Shown one piece after another: positions 49,065 through 51,223 of a stretch of DNA of 51,223 nt. The notes under the pieces are model-generated. The model made no database searches. It saw nothing but the letters and a program-made list of their open reading frames with translations, and was not told the DNA's origin. Made by a program: the position numbers and the translations under genes. Source of the DNA: an uncultured Collinsella sp. (GTDB lineage: Bacteria > Actinomycetota > Coriobacteriia > Coriobacteriales > Coriobacteriaceae); assembly GCA_900554465.1 (NCBI GenBank), contig USHF01000001.1, forward strand, positions 1 to 51,223, in the 5' to 3' direction. Every line of letters begins with the position of its first letter. Position 1 is the first letter of the stretch.

Positions 49065-51089
49065 ATGCGTCAATTTAAGACCGAGAGCAAAAAACTGCTC
49101 GACCTCATGATCAACTCCATCTACACCAATAAGGAAATCTTCCTGCGCGAGCTTATCTCCAACGCGAGCGACGCCGTCGACAAGCTCAACTTTAAGAGCC
49201 TGCAGGACCCGAGTGTCAAGCTCGACCAGGGCGACCTGGCTATTCGCGTCTCTTTTGATAAAGACGCCCGCACCATTACCATCTCGGATAACGGCATTGG
49301 CATGACCGCCGAGGAGCTCGAGCGCAATCTGGGCACCATCGCCCATTCCGGCTCCGAGGAGTTTAAGACCGAGAACGCCGAGCAACAGGGCTCCGATGTC
49401 GACATCATCGGCCAGTTTGGCGTGGGCTTCTACTCTGCCTTTATGGTTGCCAGCCACGTAAAGGTTGTCAGCCGCGCCTATGGCGAGGACACCGCTCACG
49501 TGTGGGAGTCTGATGGTCTTGAGGGTTACACCATCGAAGACGGCGAGCGCGCCGAGCACGGCACCGATGTCATCCTGACGCTGCGCGAGAACGAGAAGCT
49601 CGACGCCGACGGCGAGGCCGAGACCTACGATCGCTTCCTGACCGAGTGGGGCCTCAAGAGCCTGATTCAGCAGTACAGCAACTATGTGCGCTACCCGATT
49701 CAGATGATGGTGAGCAAGAGCCGCCAGAAACCCAAGCCCGAGGACGCCGGCGACGACTACAAGCCCGAGTACGAGGACTACCAGGAGCTCGAGACCATCA
49801 ACTCCATGACGCCGATCTGGAAAAAGCGCAGCTCCGACGTTGAGCAGAAGGATTACAACGAGTTCTACAAGTCCACGTTCCACGACTTTGACGATCCCGC
49901 GCGCACTATCAGCTTCCATGCCGAGGGTACGCTTGAGTACGATGCGCTGCTGTTTGTGCCGGGTCGCGCCCCGTTCGATCTGTACAGCAAGGACTACGAG
50001 AAGGGCCTGGCGCTCTACAGTTCCAACGTGCTGATTATGGAGAAGTGCGACGACCTGCTGCCCGACTACTACAACTTTGTGCGCGGTGTCGTGGACTCTG
50101 CCGACGTGACGCTCAACATCTCGCGTGAGACGCTGCAACAGAACCGTCAGCTCAAGGCCATTGCCAAGCGTGTCGAGAAGAAGATCACTGCCGATCTTGA
50201 GGACATGCGCGACAACGACCGCGAGGCATACGAGAAGTTCTTTGAGAACTTTGGTCGCGGTCTGAAGTACGGCATCTACTCGAGCTACGGCATGAAGGCC
50301 GACGAGCTCGCCGACCTGCTGCTGTTCTGGTCTGCCAAGGAGCAGAAGATGATCACCCTGGCCGAGTATGCCAAGGGCATGCCCGAGGATCAGAAGGCCA
50401 TCTACTACGCCGCCGGCGACTCGCGTGAGCGCTTGGCCAAGATGCCCGTGGTAAAGGGCGTGCTCGAGCGCGGCTATGACGTGCTGTTGCTGACGCAGGA
50501 TGTGGATGAGTTCACGTTCCAGGCTATGCGTGAGTACGTGGCCGCCGATATGCCCAAGATCTACGAGGACGACGCCGCCCGCGAGGCTGCCGAAAAGGCC
50601 GTTGCCGACGGTGCCGAGCCCGAGGTCGAGGATCGTCACCTGGAGCTCAAGAACGTTGCGACTGGCGATCTTGATCTGGCGACCGAGGACGAAAAGAAGG
50701 AGGCCGAGGACGCCACCAAGGAAAACGAGGACCTCTTTAGTGCTATGAAGGAGGCGCTCGGTGGCAAGGTCGAGAAAGTTGCCGTCTCCGCGCGCTTGAC
50801 CGATGCCCCCGCCTGCATCACCACCGAAGGCCCGCTTTCGCTCGAGATGGAGAAGGTGCTCCAGAAGGGTCCCGAGGGTGCGCCCGACGGCATGCCCAAG
50901 AGCCAGCGCGTGCTCGAGCTCAACGCCAAGCACCCGGTCTTTGACAAGCTTGTCGCTGCCCAGAAGGCAGGCGACGCCGACAAGATCAAGCAGTACTCCG
51001 GTCTGCTCTATGACCAGGCTCTGCTGGTCGAGGGCATTCTCCCCGAGGACCCCGTTGCCTTCGCGGCGGCTGTCTGCGAGCTGATGTAA
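49065..51089 (+). CDS. htpG: Molecular chaperone HtpG (Hsp90)
   Basis: 674 residues. ATP-dependent homodimeric chaperone. N-terminal Bergerat fold: ELISNASDAVDKL, ITISDNGIGMTAEEL, GTIAHSGS, GQFGVGFYSAFMV. Middle domain: YDALLFVPGRAPFDLYSKDYEKGLALYSSNVLIM, and catalytic Arg region RGVVDSADVTLNISRETLQQNRQLKAI. C-terminal dimerisation domain begins near residue 520 after an acidic linker (TEDEKKEAEDATKENEDLF). ATG 49065 follows GAAAGGAC. Stands alone. Confidence 0.98.
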   Translation: MRQFKTESKKLLDLMINSIYTNKEIFLRELISNASDAVDKLNFKSLQDPSVKLDQGDLAIRVSFDKDARTITISDNGIGMTAEELERNLGTIAHSGSEEFKTENAEQQGSDVDIIGQFGVGFYSAFMVASHVKVVSRAYGEDTAHVWESDGLEGYTIEDGERAEHGTDVILTLRENEKLDADGEAETYDRFLTEWGLKSLIQQYSNYVRYPIQMMVSKSRQKPKPEDAGDDYKPEYEDYQELETINSMTPIWKKRSSDVEQKDYNEFYKSTFHDFDDPARTISFHAEGTLEYDALLFVPGRAPFDLYSKDYEKGLALYSSNVLIMEKCDDLLPDYYNFVRGVVDSADVTLNISRETLQQNRQLKAIAKRVEKKITADLEDMRDNDREAYEKFFENFGRGLKYGIYSSYGMKADELADLLLFWSAKEQKMITLAEYAKGMPEDQKAIYYAAGDSRERLAKMPVVKGVLERGYDVLLLTQDVDEFTFQAMREYVAADMPKIYEDDAAREAAEKAVADGAEPEVEDRHLELKNVATGDLDLATEDEKKEAEDATKENEDLFSAMKEALGGKVEKVAVSARLTDAPACITTEGPLSLEMEKVLQKGPEGAPDGMPKSQRVLELNAKHPVFDKLVAAQKAGDADKIKQYSGLLYDQALLVEGILPEDPVAFAAAVCELM

Positions 51090-51093
51090 CTTA

Positions 51094-51179
51094 GTTACGC
51101 CGTTCTACCGAACGGCGTAACGGCTCGACGCTGCCCTTCGTTCCGCCGTTCTAACGAACGGCGGACCAGCCGACGCTGC
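51094..51179. repeat. Two tandem palindromic units after htpG
   Basis: Unit 1: 12-bp stem GTTACGCCGTTC (51094-51105) / GAACGGCGTAAC (51110-51121), loop TACC. Unit 2: 10-bp stem TCCGCCGTTC (51142-51151) / GAACGGCGGA (51156-51165), loop TAAC. Each is followed by the same CGACGCTGC (51126-51134 and 51171-51179) at equal distance; the unit period is 45 bases. Confidence 0.8.
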
Positions 51180-51220
51180 GCGGTCACCAGAGCGATAACT
51201 TGTCATTCAAAGAGGGCGGC

Positions 51221-51223
51221 ATG
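51221..51223 (+). CDS. Possible start codon of the next gene (window edge)
   Basis: The window ends in an ATG preceded by AAAGAGGGCGGC, a plausible ribosome-binding site. Nothing can be said of the product. Confidence 0.3.

Noticed and set aside
48981..50933. 650-codon open frame on the minus strand
   Set aside because: Antisense of htpG.

Overview
The window is about 51 kb of GC-rich chromosome with densely packed genes, mostly on the + strand. Its gene content (a VanS-like kinase next to a D,D-carboxypeptidase, a Tad pilus locus, a nickel/cobalt-type ECF importer, Gram-positive CpsCDB proteins), its GUG starts and its lack of outer-membrane genes suggest a Gram-positive high-GC gut bacterium of the Coriobacteriia, most likely Collinsella or a relative. 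That assignment is inference from gene content, not a database match.

Layout. 1-3439: pheS (5' end cut by the window) and pheT, separated by a ~100-base palindrome. 3470-6316: a three-gene ECF importer preceded by a near-perfect NikR-type operator, so probably a nickel importer. 6396-8434: a zinc-dependent phospholipase C-like protein and, on the minus strand, a nuclease-fold (DUF559/Vsr-like) protein. 8737-10197: pyk (minus). 10640-13321: a Ca2+-type P-ATPase with an elaborate 5' leader RNA. 13705-14889: rsgA. 15142-24735: a Tad/Flp pilus operon (CpaB, CpaE/TadZ, CpaF/TadA, TadB, TadC, two Flp-like pilins, TadE-like pseudopilins, a large TadG-like protein, a DUF192 protein), with no prepilin peptidase in sight. 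24794-25344: a probable toxin-antitoxin pair. 25468: tRNA-Phe. 25837-31332: a GH5 glycosidase-like protein lacking its acid/base glutamate, then rsmI, metG, rsmA, tatD. 31376: tRNA-Leu with a duplicated 3' end and terminator. 31751-35736: an SPFH protein, rlmH, proC, a 57-residue membrane protein (minus) and serS. 35910-39231: two proteins of unknown function, tRNA-Arg and tRNA-Ser. 39365-46062: a D,D-carboxypeptidase (minus) divergent from a VanRS-like pair, then pstB and a PhoB/PhoR-like pair. 46258-48862: CpsC/CpsD/CpsB polysaccharide-regulation genes and a GNAT acetyltransferase. 49065-51089: htpG, then tandem palindromes and perhaps the start codon of the next gene.

How it fits together. 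Most of the window is translation and RNA maturation (pheST, metG, serS, rsmI, rsmA, rlmH, rsgA, four tRNAs) with envelope and surface functions in between (Tad pilus, peptidoglycan trimming under a VanRS-like system, capsule chain-length control) and metal/ion transport (Ni importer, Ca2+ ATPase, PstB). The observation most likely to be new is the leader of the Ca2+-type ATPase at 10531-10629: two hairpins with a perfect 7-nt loop-loop complementarity, a competing alternative pairing, and the ribosome-binding site buried in a 9-bp stem. That is the architecture of a cis-acting switch, and it does not match any riboswitch class I can recall. Intergenic regions also carry several long palindromic or duplicated elements.
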